This document shows positions 1 to 8,536 of a stretch of DNA of 64,000 nucleotides, piece after piece (position 1 is the stretch's first letter; each line of letters starts with the position of its first letter). Under the pieces are notes generated by a model. It searched no databases and was not told where the DNA came from. It was given only the letters and a program-made list of their open reading frames with translations. Both the position numbers and the translations under genes were made by a program. Source of the DNA: Candidatus Zixiibacteriota bacterium (GTDB lineage: Bacteria; Zixibacteria; MSB-5A5; GN15; FEB-12); the NCBI GenBank assembly GCA_024278935.1, contig JAJRSF010000024.1, positions 1-64,000 of the forward strand, given 5' to 3'.

Positions 1-893
1 ACAACAAAAACACCACCAACGATAACCAAGAGTAATTCCTGTTTTAATAAAATTGAGATAGAACCTAAAGCTCCACCCAATGCCAGTGACCCGGTGTCAC
101 CCATGAAGACTTCTGCAGGATTAGCATTAAACCATAAGAACCCTAAAGCAGAACCAACCGCAGCACCGCAATAAATTGTCAACTCCCCCGCTCCCGGCAT
201 GTAGTCGAGTTGTAAGTATGAAGAGTAATCAAGTCGTCCGGTTACATAAGCTATCCCACCAAAGGCGATAAAACAAAGTGCCGATAGACCTATAGCGAGC
301 CCATCAAGCCCATCGGTAAGGTTGACCGCATTTGATGCCCCCGTTATGACAATAATTATAAACGGGATATATAGAATGCCTAAATTGAGAACATAGTTTT
401 TGAAAAATGGGATATTGGTCATACCATCATAGCCCGGTTGGATGTAAGTAAGTCCAAAGCCAAAGACAAGCCCTAAAGCAATCTGACCTATCAGTTTCTT
501 TTTGCCGACTAAACCTTTAGGCTCTTTTTTTATAGCCTTTAAATAATCATCCATGAACCCGAGCATGCCCAACCAAAGAGTTACAACCAAAACTGATTGC
601 ACATAATAATTGGAAAGGTCGCCCCACAGAAGCGTCGGAATAATTATACCACTCAAAATTATAAGTCCACCCATGGTAGGTGTCCCGGCTTTTTTCTGAT
701 GCGACTTAGGACCTTCGGCACGGATAGATTCTTTGACCTGCAATTTCTGCAGAAGTCTGATAAAAAACGGACCAAGAATAAGACAGATAAACAGAGCGGT
801 AATAGTTGCACCTGCCGCACGGAATGTTATATAGCGAAAGAGATTAAAGCCACTGATAGAATCAGCGAGCGGTGATAAGAAATGATAAAACAT
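1..893 (-). CDS. mraY: MraY, phospho-N-acetylmuramoyl-pentapeptide-transferase (partial, C-terminus outside window)
   Basis: Reading the minus strand from the ATG at 893 gives about 297 codons of a polytopic membrane protein that is still open at the window edge, so the C-terminal quarter is missing. MraY transfers phospho-MurNAc-pentapeptide to undecaprenyl phosphate, making lipid I at the inner membrane. Visible family motifs are the early GPKSHQKKAGTPTMGG stretch, the double aspartate in GFMDDYLK, NLTDGLDGLA and AEVFMGDTGSLALGG; these hold the Mg2+/substrate aspartates. Its ATG shares one base with the murF stop (TGATG), so the two genes are translationally coupled. It is the last gene of the cluster visible here. 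Identification is very secure. Confidence 0.97.
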   Translation of the reverse strand, partial: MFYHFLSPLADSISGFNLFRYITFRAAGATITALFICLILGPFFIRLLQKLQVKESIRAEGPKSHQKKAGTPTMGGLIILSGIIIPTLLWGDLSNYYVQSVLVVTLWLGMLGFMDDYLKAIKKEPKGLVGKKKLIGQIALGLVFGFGLTYIQPGYDGMTNIPFFKNYVLNLGILYIPFIIIVITGASNAVNLTDGLDGLAIGLSALCFIAFGGIAYVTGRLDYSSYLQLDYMPGAGELTIYCGAAVGSALGFLWFNANPAEVFMGDTGSLALGGALGSISILLKQELLLVIVGGVFV

Positions 894-2278
894 CAGGTTT
901 CCTCCCCGGATGTTTGCAAGGTTCGTAGAACTTCTTCAAGTGCTACACCACGTGACCCTTTGATATAAACTAGATCATCATCTTGTAAATGTGATTTAAT
1001 TTTATCAGCTAAGTCAGAGCTGTTTTTATATTCTACTTTTGTAGGTGCTTCTGCGATGCAACTTTTATTTATTTCTTTTGCGAGCTCACCAACGGTCAGA
1101 AGCAAATCAAATTTCTTATCTGTTAAAAATTCACCGATTTCTCTATGATACTTTTCGGCATCGTTTCCTAGTTCAAGCATATCGCCCAAGATTAACACTC
1201 TGCGATTTTCTGTTTTCATTTCAAAGAACGCTTTCAGCCCTACTCTCATAGAATCAGGATTAGCATTGTAACAGTCAGAGATAATTTTCATATTGCCGAT
1301 TTTAACAATCTGACCACGCATTGGAGCAGTATCAAACTTGATTTGCATCGTATTGACATTGTCAAAAGAGTAGCCTAAAGTTTTCACGGCAGCATAAGCA
1401 GCGACAAGATTTGCAACCTGATGATTGCCTATAAGCGGAAGATAAAAATCATGCGATTCAATAGTTACAATATTTCCACCCTCAGCATGTGGAACAATTT
1501 TTTCAACTTTGAAATCAGCATCTTTATCAATAGAGAAAGTTATAAAATCAGTTCGTACTTTTTTCGCTTCTTCGACAAGGACGGCATCATCGGCATTAAT
1601 AATAAGTGGCACATCTGACAATGCATTTTTTATCAACTCTAGTTTTGCCTGGGCAACATCCTGTACCGTTGAAAGAAACTCTAAATGTGAGATCCCTACA
1701 TTGGTAATCAAGACTACATCAGGTTGTGCAATTTCAGCAAGTTTTGGCATTTCATTTTCAGTGGAGATACCAAGTTCCAAAACTGCTACTTGACACTTTT
1801 TGTCTATAGCAAAAAGTGTTAATGGAACCCCAAAAAGATTATTCAAGTTTCCCTGAGTTTTGAATACATTTTTTTCAACCGTTTGTAAGAGTGAATAAAT
1901 CAGTTCCTTGGTTGTTGTTTTTCCGTTAGAGCCAGTAACAGTTATAAATTTTGCGTCAAGAGAATCCCGATATTCTTTTGCTAATGCCAACATAGCCTCA
2001 TGAGAATTTTCAACTGTCACAACAGGAACAGAACCAGTAACGCTTGAAAGTTTTGTGTACGAATTTTCAGCTAAGATACCTCCGGCACCTTTATTGATTG
2101 CCTGGTCGATATATTGATGACCATCCTGTAACTCTCCATTGATTGCAATAAACAACTCTTGCTCATTGAGAGTTCTGCTGTCAATAGAGACCCCATAAAA
2201 CAGATCAGCATTATGTGAACTGTTTGATAGTGTACCTTGACAATATTTAGCTAATTGGTCAAAACGCAATTGTATCAA
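893..2278 (-). CDS. murF: MurF, UDP-MurNAc-tripeptide--D-Ala-D-Ala ligase
   Basis: Cytoplasmic Mur ligase that adds D-Ala-D-Ala to UDP-MurNAc-tripeptide using ATP. The 461-residue length is normal for MurF. The N-terminal domain carries the SIDSRTL and ELFIAINGE motifs of UDP-substrate binding. The ATP P-loop TGSNGKTTT is at about residues 115-123, a central-domain NLNNLFGVPLT stretch follows, and the C-terminal domain has ISDCYNANPDSM and LGDMLELG. The start overlaps the murE stop by 4 nt (ATGA) and the stop overlaps mraY, so it sits inside a tightly packed wall-synthesis operon. Nothing is abnormal in the frame. Confidence 0.98.
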   Translation of the reverse strand: MIQLRFDQLAKYCQGTLSNSSHNADLFYGVSIDSRTLNEQELFIAINGELQDGHQYIDQAINKGAGGILAENSYTKLSSVTGSVPVVTVENSHEAMLALAKEYRDSLDAKFITVTGSNGKTTTKELIYSLLQTVEKNVFKTQGNLNNLFGVPLTLFAIDKKCQVAVLELGISTENEMPKLAEIAQPDVVLITNVGISHLEFLSTVQDVAQAKLELIKNALSDVPLIINADDAVLVEEAKKVRTDFITFSIDKDADFKVEKIVPHAEGGNIVTIESHDFYLPLIGNHQVANLVAAYAAVKTLGYSFDNVNTMQIKFDTAPMRGQIVKIGNMKIISDCYNANPDSMRVGLKAFFEMKTENRRVLILGDMLELGNDAEKYHREIGEFLTDKKFDLLLTVGELAKEINKSCIAEAPTKVEYKNSSDLADKIKSHLQDDDLVYIKGSRGVALEEVLRTLQTSGEET

Positions 2279-3744
2279 TTCTCCTGCTTATCCTCAGACT
2301 TTGTAAAGCCAAGTTCATGTAATTTATTCAGGGCGACATCCTTGTCGCTAAATGGAGATTTCACTCCTTTGATTTCCTGATAATTTTCATCACCTTTGCC
2401 GGCTAACAGAACAACATCGCCTTTTTTAGCGAGTCCGATAATTTTTTTGATAACTTCTTCACGATCCGTACAAATTTCATAATTATTTCCTACTAAACCC
2501 GGTTTAATATCTTCAATGATTGCATCAGCTTCTTCTGAACGAGGATTGTCTGATGTGACAATAGCATAGTCAGAATTAAGAGTCGCTGCTTGTCCCATGA
2601 GTGAACGTTTCCCTTTGTCTCTATCGCCACCGCATCCGAACAATGTAAAGACACGTCCATCAGAAATTTCGCGTGCTGACATAATTAATCTTTCGAGAGC
2701 ATCGGGAGTGTGAGCGTAATCGACATATACTGCAAACGGTTGACCCGAGTCTATAGAATTAAACCTACCCGGAATTGGTTCTGCAGATTCAAGTCCTTTG
2801 ACAACAGAATCAATATCAATTCCACATGCCATACCACCACCAATAGCAGCGATAGCGTTCATCAGATTAAATTTACCTGGGAGCTTATAATGAATCGTTC
2901 GATTTCCCATTGGGGTCACTATATCAAAAATAGTTTCATTTGGTTGTATGTCAAAATTAGGGCTATAGATATCGGCATCAGAATTTTCTAAAGAGTAAGA
3001 AATATAAGACGATGCAAAGTCGCCGAACAGTTCTCTAAACTCAGGAACGTCGAGGTTGATAACCGCGTAGCTGAGAGGTCCTTCAAGTTTTTTGATAAGA
3101 AGTTTTTTCGCAGCAAGATATTCTTCCATAGTTTTATGAAAGTCCAAATGATCTCTGGTAAGATTAGTATAGACAGCAACTCTAAAATTGATATTGTCAA
3201 CACGATGTAAAGCTAAAGCATGTGACGACACTTCGATAATTGCATTAACACAGTAATTCTTTTTCATCAGAAAAAGTAGTCGCTGCAAATCAAGTGATTC
3301 AGGAGTCGTACGTTCTGCTTCAAAAGTTTCTTCCCCGGTGTCGTAGACTTGCGATGTAATCAGTCCAACTTTTTTGCTTCGTGCTTCTAAGATATTTTTA
3401 AGAAGGAAACAAGTTGTTGTCTTACCATTTGTACCTGTCACACCGCATGCTTTGATTTTTAAACCAGGATGACCATAGAACATCCCGGCAATCTCAGGCA
3501 TTGCTTTGCGAATATCTTGAACCTGCACATAGTTAGGAGCGTCCGCACAGGTTTCTTTTTCACCAATGACTGCAACAGCACCATTGGCAACAGCACTTTT
3601 CACATAATCATATCCATCCGTTTGATAACCGGAGACAGCAATAAATAAGCCGTTCGGTTTTATCAAACGAGAATCGTATTCTATATTGTCAATTTCGGTA
3701 TCAGGGTTTCCGATAATATCCATATGTTCCAACCCTGCGATCAC
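2275..3744 (-). CDS. murE: MurE, UDP-MurNAc-tripeptide synthetase (meso-DAP type)
   Basis: Mur ligase adding the third peptide residue to UDP-MurNAc-dipeptide. The P-loop TGTNGKTTT is at about residues 103-111, and the DNPR motif (in VTSDNPRSEEAD) predicts meso-diaminopimelate as substrate, hence a Gram-negative-type wall. The first conventional start is the GTG at 3744, but that leaves the protein short at the N-terminus and has no well-spaced ribosome site. Five codons upstream an ATT at 3759 begins IKLKDVIAGLE, which matches the usual MurE N-terminus, and lies 6 nt after a good AGGAG that overlaps the preceding stop codon. The true start is therefore probably ATT at 3759 (non-canonical, or a mutated/miscalled ATG). 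Confidence 0.97.
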   Translation of the reverse strand: MIAGLEHMDIIGNPDTEIDNIEYDSRLIKPNGLFIAVSGYQTDGYDYVKSAVANGAVAVIGEKETCADAPNYVQVQDIRKAMPEIAGMFYGHPGLKIKACGVTGTNGKTTTCFLLKNILEARSKKVGLITSQVYDTGEETFEAERTTPESLDLQRLLFLMKKNYCVNAIIEVSSHALALHRVDNINFRVAVYTNLTRDHLDFHKTMEEYLAAKKLLIKKLEGPLSYAVINLDVPEFRELFGDFASSYISYSLENSDADIYSPNFDIQPNETIFDIVTPMGNRTIHYKLPGKFNLMNAIAAIGGGMACGIDIDSVVKGLESAEPIPGRFNSIDSGQPFAVYVDYAHTPDALERLIMSAREISDGRVFTLFGCGGDRDKGKRSLMGQAATLNSDYAIVTSDNPRSEEADAIIEDIKPGLVGNNYEICTDREEVIKKIIGLAKKGDVVLLAGKGDENYQEIKGVKSPFSDKDVALNKLHELGFTKSEDKQEN

Positions 3745-3768
3745 ATCCTTGAGTTTAATAACGTACTC

Positions 3769-4296
3769 CTAAATCGGTTTGCATTCTAACTTGCATAAAC
3801 TTTCTTCTAAAACTATTTCTCCCGGCTTCATAGACTGACGATAGACTTTTCCATTGCCTACGACCGAATATTTTAAACCTAAGTGATGCATATATGCCGA
3901 GACTTCTCTTACTGATAATCCGGTAAGGTCTGTCATCTTTTGTTTTTGTTCAGTATCAGATTTCACAACAACAAGAATTTCATCATCTTCAAACATCAAG
4001 CGGTCCGCAGGAGGATACTGCCATACGACAAACCCACTATCAGATGACGCCCGTACATGAAGCATTTTATTCTCTGCTGTTTGCTGAGCGTTGACAAGAA
4101 GTTGACCGGTAAGGTTTGGTACAACTTGTGTCCGTTTTATTTTATCAGAATTTTCAGCAATCATTCGTGATGGAACCGTGAACAAATCAGGATGAATGAT
4201 TGTATATCGTTCTGCAATTTTTTTAAATGTCACACCCGATGTATGCCCGCCGTAATGCACGGGCTGAGGATTTTTCATAACTACGATACCGGTCAC
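3769..4296 (-). CDS. ftsI: C-terminal part of FtsI/PBP with PASTA-like region, separated by an in-frame stop
   Basis: This open frame is the direct in-frame continuation of the penicillin-binding protein gene upstream: the codons after the TAA at 4306-4308 read NPIVTGIVVMKNP, the last strand of the transpeptidase fold, which normally follows FAGFFPA without a break. After the end of the transpeptidase domain (GVTFKKIAER) come two stretches resembling PASTA repeats (VVPNLTGQLL..., MTDLTGLSVREVSAYM...), which in this family bind muropeptides or beta-lactam-like ligands. A GTG at 4296 could serve as a restart. Seen: same frame, one stop codon. Inferred: one gene of about 692 codons split by a nonsense change or a base-call error. 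Confidence 0.8.
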   Translation of the reverse strand: MTGIVVMKNPQPVHYGGHTSGVTFKKIAERYTIIHPDLFTVPSRMIAENSDKIKRTQVVPNLTGQLLVNAQQTAENKMLHVRASSDSGFVVWQYPPADRLMFEDDEILVVVKSDTEQKQKMTDLTGLSVREVSAYMHHLGLKYSVVGNGKVYRQSMKPGEIVLEESLCKLECKPI

Positions 4297-4305
4297 TATT
4301 GGATT

Positions 4306-5847
4306 TTATGCCGGGAAGAAACCGGCAAAACTTGCCATGTATCTTCTATAGGAATAACGTCCTGTCTCTGGGTTATATATCTGGGCTGTTCCTGTTTTGC
4401 CACCTATTGTTACAATTTGCGAATTAACAACCTCGGCAGTGCCACGCTCTACCACGCCACGCAAAAACGACCGAAGAGTATCAGATGTTTTTTCAGACAT
4501 CAACTCTCTGATTACCGTAGCAGAAGTTTCATTGAATGGGTTTCCTTTTTCATCAACATCACAAAGAACTAATCGAGGTTGATAAAGCGTCCCACCGTTT
4601 GCAACAGCTGCCATAGCGTTTGCCATCTGCAATGTATTGACCGCAACGGCATGACCAATAGAAAGCGATGCAACGTTAAAGTCTGACCATTTTTTTGGTT
4701 TGGAAATATACCCTGATTGTTCACCCGGCCACTCCGAGAGTGTTTTGGTTCCGATACCAAATTTACGAGACAACTGATAAAGCTCTTCACCGCCGAATTC
4801 AACAGCATATTTTCCAATACCAATATTACTTGAAAGTTCTATGATAGATCTAAAGTTGAGATACTCATGTTTTTTATCATCACGAAGTCGATTGCGACCC
4901 ATTCTCCACAAACCATCTTCACAATAAATCGTGTCGTTGATATTCATAGTGGAATCTTCAAGTAGCCCGGCAGCAGCAATAATTTTATAGACAGAACCCG
5001 GTTCGTATAAGTCGGTAAGCACCCGAAGTTTTTGCGGTTTGTTAGGGTTCTTTTCATCCGGGTCATAATGTGCCATGGCGATGATCTCACCATTGCGATT
5101 ATTTAAAAACAGAGCCATGCCTAGTTCGGCATTATGTTTTATGACACCTGCTTTGAGTTCTTCTTCTAAAATTTCCTGTAACTGCCAATCGATAGTCAGA
5201 ACTTTTGATTGCCCCGGAAGTGGTTGTCTGATTGCTTGCTCTTTTATGCGGAAACGATTTCGGTTACCATCACGACGATAAGCTGCAACACCGGACTTCC
5301 CCGCTAGGTCGGTGTTATACCAAAGTTCAAAACCTGCCTGACCTTTGCTATCTATATTTGTAAAACCTGTTATCTGTTTGCCAACTTCTCCAAAGGGATA
5401 GGCTCGTTCTATTTCATCTTGCAGATGAAGTCCAACCGGATTCAGGCTGGCTATTTCTGCCGCGGAAGCATCGGACATTTTTCTTTTTATCCATGAAAAT
5501 TTTAACGGAGCCAGTTTATATCTTTTTATTGCGGTACCTTTTGGAAGGTCAAAGAAGTTTTCCAAAAACGATGCTATTTTCTTTACTTCACTTTTATTTT
5601 TTGGCCACGCCGAAAGCGATTGACGTTCGATATTATTCGCAACGATCATTCCATTGCGGTCGTAAATTAAACCTCTATCGGCAGGAATTTCCTGTTGTCC
5701 CGATGATTGCCGTTCTACCTGTTTGCTATATTCAGGAGATAAAAATACTTGCAGATGCACAAGCCGCCCAAGTACAACAGCAAACACGAAACATGCCAAA
5801 AAGAAAACCCATCCGAGTCTGATATTTTTAATTTTCTTCAGCTTCAT
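4306..5847 (-). CDS. ftsI: FtsI/PBP3-like septal peptidoglycan transpeptidase, interrupted before its last strand
   Basis: Class B penicillin-binding protein of the divisome. An N-terminal membrane anchor (about residues 11-33, WVFFLACFVFAVVLG) is followed by the dimerisation domain (RGLIYDRNG) and the transpeptidase domain with all three active-site motifs: SVYK at 285-288, SSN at 339-341 and KTGT at 484-487. The frame ends in FAGFFPA-TAA, where homologues read FFPA(D/E)NP; GAA to TAA is a single substitution. The rest of the domain and a PASTA-like tail continue in the same frame down to 3769. The start overlaps the ftsL-like stop by 4 nt. The gene is expected to be essential, so a genuine null would be surprising. 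Confidence 0.93.
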   Translation of the reverse strand: MKLKKIKNIRLGWVFFLACFVFAVVLGRLVHLQVFLSPEYSKQVERQSSGQQEIPADRGLIYDRNGMIVANNIERQSLSAWPKNKSEVKKIASFLENFFDLPKGTAIKRYKLAPLKFSWIKRKMSDASAAEIASLNPVGLHLQDEIERAYPFGEVGKQITGFTNIDSKGQAGFELWYNTDLAGKSGVAAYRRDGNRNRFRIKEQAIRQPLPGQSKVLTIDWQLQEILEEELKAGVIKHNAELGMALFLNNRNGEIIAMAHYDPDEKNPNKPQKLRVLTDLYEPGSVYKIIAAAGLLEDSTMNINDTIYCEDGLWRMGRNRLRDDKKHEYLNFRSIIELSSNIGIGKYAVEFGGEELYQLSRKFGIGTKTLSEWPGEQSGYISKPKKWSDFNVASLSIGHAVAVNTLQMANAMAAVANGGTLYQPRLVLCDVDEKGNPFNETSATVIRELMSEKTSDTLRSFLRGVVERGTAEVVNSQIVTIGGKTGTAQIYNPETGRYSYRRYMASFAGFFPA

Positions 5848-6338
5848 TTTCTACCCCAGCCATTGATAGATGAATCTACTACAATATTTTCAACAGCTCC
5901 TGCCTTTGCTCTGGTTTCTTCTATGACAGGTAGATACTTTGCTATTCGTTTCACGGCGGTAAGCATCTGTTGGAGTTCATCAGGATGCGACACGACGACA
6001 TCTTTTGGAACCAAAGTCAGCATCTTGTCAGCATCGACCAAACATAAGCCAAGAGAATCAACGGCGTAGCGTTCGATTCGTGATGATGTAGAAAGCGATG
6101 CGATACGGGAGTACAATTTCTTTTTACTGTCGAGGAGTACATCGTTCTCTTTTTGCAGATGAGAAATATCTTTCACTAAAGAGACGACCGTGACTTGCTG
6201 CCAGAGATGAATACAAGCGACAACCAGACAAGAAAAGCAAAGTAGAGAAATCGAAAAATATTTATGAGACTTCAGCTTGTTAATAGTTGAAGAATTTATC
6301 TCTACTGTTTCTTTAAATTTTCTGACCGCTTGTCTCAT
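5844..6338 (-). CDS. ftsL: FtsL-like division protein (bitopic, coiled coil)
   Basis: A 164-residue protein with a short cytoplasmic N-terminus, one membrane helix (about residues 28-50, YFSISLLCFSCLVVACIHLW) and a periplasmic coiled-coil stretch rich in leucine/lysine (LVKDISHLQKENDVLLDSKKKLYSRI) followed by a YAVDSLGL-type segment. This architecture, and its place between rsmH and ftsI, are those of FtsL, which bridges FtsB/FtsQ and FtsWI at the septum. FtsL sequences diverge strongly, so the call rests on topology and synteny. The roughly 80-residue tail after the coiled coil is longer than in E. coli FtsL. Confidence 0.82.
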   Translation of the reverse strand: MRQAVRKFKETVEINSSTINKLKSHKYFSISLLCFSCLVVACIHLWQQVTVVSLVKDISHLQKENDVLLDSKKKLYSRIASLSTSSRIERYAVDSLGLCLVDADKMLTLVPKDVVVSHPDELQQMLTAVKRIAKYLPVIEETRAKAGAVENIVVDSSINGWGRK

Positions 6339-6341
6339 TTT

Positions 6342-7274
6342 TTAAATTTTCTCTGCTACTCTCAATTTTGCTGACCGTGATCTTGGGTTGACGGCTATTT
6401 CTTCACTTGATGGAGTTAATGCTTTTTTGGTGATAATTTTAAATGATGGCTCGATACCGCAAACACAAACGGCAAATTCCGGCGGACAGATACATCCTTT
6501 TTTCATCTGCTGAAAGAACCGCTTCACGATTCTATCTTCTAGCGAATGATAACTGAGTACGGCAATACGACCGGCTTGGCTCAAAAGCGGAACTAGTTTC
6601 GGAAGAACTGCTTTGAGTTCTTCAAGTTCACCGTTAAGCGAGATGCGTATGGATTGGAAAATACGAGCTAATGATTTGTTTTGATACGGAGGGAAAATGA
6701 CAGAGTTTACAATTTCTTTTAGTTGTGTTGTAGTTTCCATTACACTCTTCTGTCTTTCCATGACAATTGCTTTTGCGATTTTTCTTGCTTGCCTTTCCTC
6801 ACCATAGGTGAAGAAAATATCGGCTAATTCTTTTTCACTACTTTCGTTTAACAAATCTGCTGCTGTGCGCCCGGACAGTTGCGGATCAAACCGCATATCA
6901 AGAGGTCCGTCATCTTTAAATGAAAAGCCTCTTGACCTATCGTCGATTTGAAGCGACGATAAACCTAAATCAAGAAGGACTCCATCGAATGAGCTTACAG
7001 AAAATTGTGGCAGGATTTTATCTATGGTCGAATAAGGTGCTTCAGCAATCTGAACCTGCTGTGGACAATCTGCTAATTTATCTTGTGCTTTTTTAATAGC
7101 TGCACTATCACGGTCGGTACCAAACAGTTTTGCGTCTTTTGAAAGTTCTTTTGAAAACGCACTAAGATGACCGCCTAAACCTGCTGTTAAATCTATGTAT
7201 GAACCATCTTTTTTCTGAAGTAGAAAAGATATAATCTCGTTAACCATTACCGGGAGATGGTTATAATCATTCAT
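6342..7274 (-). CDS. rsmH: RsmH, 16S rRNA (cytosine-1402-N4)-methyltransferase
   Basis: S-adenosylmethionine-dependent methyltransferase acting on C1402 of 16S rRNA; formerly MraW. From the ATG at 7274 the protein is about 310 residues and starts MNDYNHLPVMVNEI, the standard N-terminus. Motifs seen: YIDLTAGLGGHL (SAM binding), DGVLLDLGLSSLQID, GFSFKDDGPLDMRFD and the C-terminal VNPRSRSAKLRVAE. The frame extends further upstream to 7340 but that would overlap mraZ by 74 nt and has no homology, so 7274 is preferred; it still overlaps the mraZ stop by 8 nt (ATGAATGA), implying coupling. Confidence 0.97.
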   Translation of the reverse strand: MNDYNHLPVMVNEIISFLLQKKDGSYIDLTAGLGGHLSAFSKELSKDAKLFGTDRDSAAIKKAQDKLADCPQQVQIAEAPYSTIDKILPQFSVSSFDGVLLDLGLSSLQIDDRSRGFSFKDDGPLDMRFDPQLSGRTAADLLNESSEKELADIFFTYGEERQARKIAKAIVMERQKSVMETTTQLKEIVNSVIFPPYQNKSLARIFQSIRISLNGELEELKAVLPKLVPLLSQAGRIAVLSYHSLEDRIVKRFFQQMKKGCICPPEFAVCVCGIEPSFKIITKKALTPSSEEIAVNPRSRSAKLRVAEKI

Positions 7275-7740
7275 CCTGATTTCCGTCACCAGTGAAAAGT
7301 CGTTCGGCAACTTCTTCATAACTGCCCGCGTACTGCTCAAGGTAATACTGATAACGAATCGGGTCCCAAATCTCTATCCAATTATTCACACCAATAACCA
7401 AGAGATCTTTTTGTAACTTCCCTTCAGTTATCAAATGTGATGGAATAACTATGCGACCGTTTTTGTCTGGATTAACAACACCTGCCGACGCATAAAACCG
7501 TCGACTAAATAACCTGGAATCTTTTTTTGTGAAATTTAATGATGAGAGGCGACTCTTAATTTGTTCCCATTCAACATTTGGATACAACGAAAGACAGCCT
7601 TCCAGCCCTTTCGTAATAACTAAATCACCTTCAAGAAGCGATTTTTTGTCAGCACCTACAACTGAACGCAATTTAGACGGAAGTGCAAACCGCCCTTTAT
7701 TGTCCATTGTTGTTTGATATTGACCTAAAAACCCTCTCAT
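7267..7740 (-). CDS. mraZ: MraZ, transcriptional regulator of the division/cell-wall cluster
   Basis: A 157-residue AbrB-like protein with the two MraZ half-domains: FLGQYQTTMDNKGRFALPSK at the N-terminus and a second DKNGRIVIPSHL in the middle, each with the D-x-(K)GR hallmark. MraZ forms ring-shaped oligomers that bind repeated TGGGN boxes ahead of its own gene and represses the cluster in E. coli. Here it is the first gene of the operon, and two such boxes with 10-bp phasing lie just upstream (7748-7762), supporting autoregulation. It overlaps rsmH by 8 nt. Confidence 0.97.
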   Translation of the reverse strand: MRGFLGQYQTTMDNKGRFALPSKLRSVVGADKKSLLEGDLVITKGLEGCLSLYPNVEWEQIKSRLSSLNFTKKDSRLFSRRFYASAGVVNPDKNGRIVIPSHLITEGKLQKDLLVIGVNNWIEIWDPIRYQYYLEQYAGSYEEVAERLFTGDGNQDE

Positions 7741-7747
7741 TCAGAAA

Positions 7748-7762
7748 TCCCACTTTCAACCA
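7748..7762 (-). promoter_or_regulatory. Putative MraZ operator boxes
   Basis: Minus strand reads TGGTT GAAAG TGGGA (7762-7748), i.e. two TGG-boxes phased by 10 bp, the arrangement known for MraZ binding (TGGGN repeats with 5-nt spacers). A weaker CGGAA lies a further 10 bp upstream. The boxes are between the predicted transcription start and the mraZ ATG, suited to autorepression. Confidence 0.5.
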
Positions 7763-8143
7763 CTGTCTTCCGTTTACAGCCTTAAGTATCACTTTTATCC
7801 CGCAAAAGTCAAGGAAAAACTACGAGAAAAATGAGAAAAAATAAAAAGTCTTTTGTGCTTAAATATTTATTAGACAAAGACTAATGAAGATAAATTTATT
7901 GATATTTTTGTAAGTCGTTTGAGTGAAACCAAAAACGAGGGAATAATTTTCTCTTGACTCTACACTCAACAGTTTCAAAAGCCTATAATATATAGGTTTA
8001 GCCCTATTGTTTTTATTAATCTCAAAGCAGAAACAACAATTTCCAAAAACAGATATTTTTCATTTCCCCCTGCCTTACAACAACTTATAGCCATCTGAAA
8101 GTCTCGGTTTTCAAAGAGGACGCCTGTTTGCTCTATAATTGAT
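7763..8143. other. Divergent intergenic region between mraZ operon and C25 protease gene
   Basis: About 400 bp of AT-rich sequence between divergent genes. It holds the mraZ promoter on the minus side and a TATAAT hexamer at 8134-8139 (plus strand), 32 bp before the GTG start of the protease gene; no convincing -35 partner was seen for it. A 76-codon minus-strand open frame here (7975-8205) has no recognisable features and overlaps the protease signal peptide, so it is not called. Confidence 0.5.
7785..7812 (-). promoter_or_regulatory. Putative sigma70-type promoter of the mraZ operon
   Basis: On the minus strand TTGACT (7812-7807, 5 of 6 consensus) is separated by 16 bp from GATACT (7790-7785, 4 of 6). 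Transcription would start roughly 35-40 bp upstream of the mraZ ATG at 7740. It is the only well-spaced promoter-like pair seen in the 7741-8143 gap; assignment is by eye. Confidence 0.55.
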
Positions 8144-8170
8144 ATGTTCAAGATGAAACAGGAGAACAAG

Positions 8171-8392
8171 GTGAAAACAAGAATATTTTTAACATTTCTA
8201 CTCATATTTAGTTATGAATCTATCATTGCCGGCAGTAATATCAGCAACTTAGATCGACAGCAATTAACTGTCACGGGCGATACAATCCGGTACAGCAATT
8301 ACGATAACATCATATTATCCAATGGCTTATCTCTCCCCTACCAGACGATTTATATCCCGACAGAACAGTCTGAACCAATTTCAGCCATTTAG
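8171..8392 (+). CDS. N-terminal fragment of secreted C25 (gingipain-like) protease, ended by in-frame TAG
   Basis: The GTG at 8171 is 6 nt after a strong AGGAG and starts MKTRIFLTFLLIFS, a textbook signal peptide (cleavage near SIIAGS); an upstream ATG in the same frame has no such site. The frame stops at TAG (8390-8392), but the very same frame then stays open to 10477, where the protease catalytic domain and sorting tail lie. The codons between the TAG and the next ATG (TQIIESEQVAVYQDV...) look like ordinary coding sequence. This is thus the front end of one interrupted gene of about 768 codons, not an independent small gene. Confidence 0.75.
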   Translation: MKTRIFLTFLLIFSYESIIAGSNISNLDRQQLTVTGDTIRYSNYDNIILSNGLSLPYQTIYIPTEQSEPISAI

Positions 8393-8536
8393 ACCCAAAT
8401 TATAGAATCTGAGCAAGTTGCTGTCTATCAAGATGTTAATTCTCACGATATAGCGACATCATCGGATAAAAACCTCTACGCCGATGTTGTCTCATCGGAA
8501 TCATTTGACAAACTAGGCTTTAATCAAATTCAGGTT

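Noticed and set aside
7975..8205. 76-codon minus-strand open frame between mraZ and the protease
   Set aside because: No domain, no ribosome site; overlaps the signal-peptide region of the protease on the other strand.
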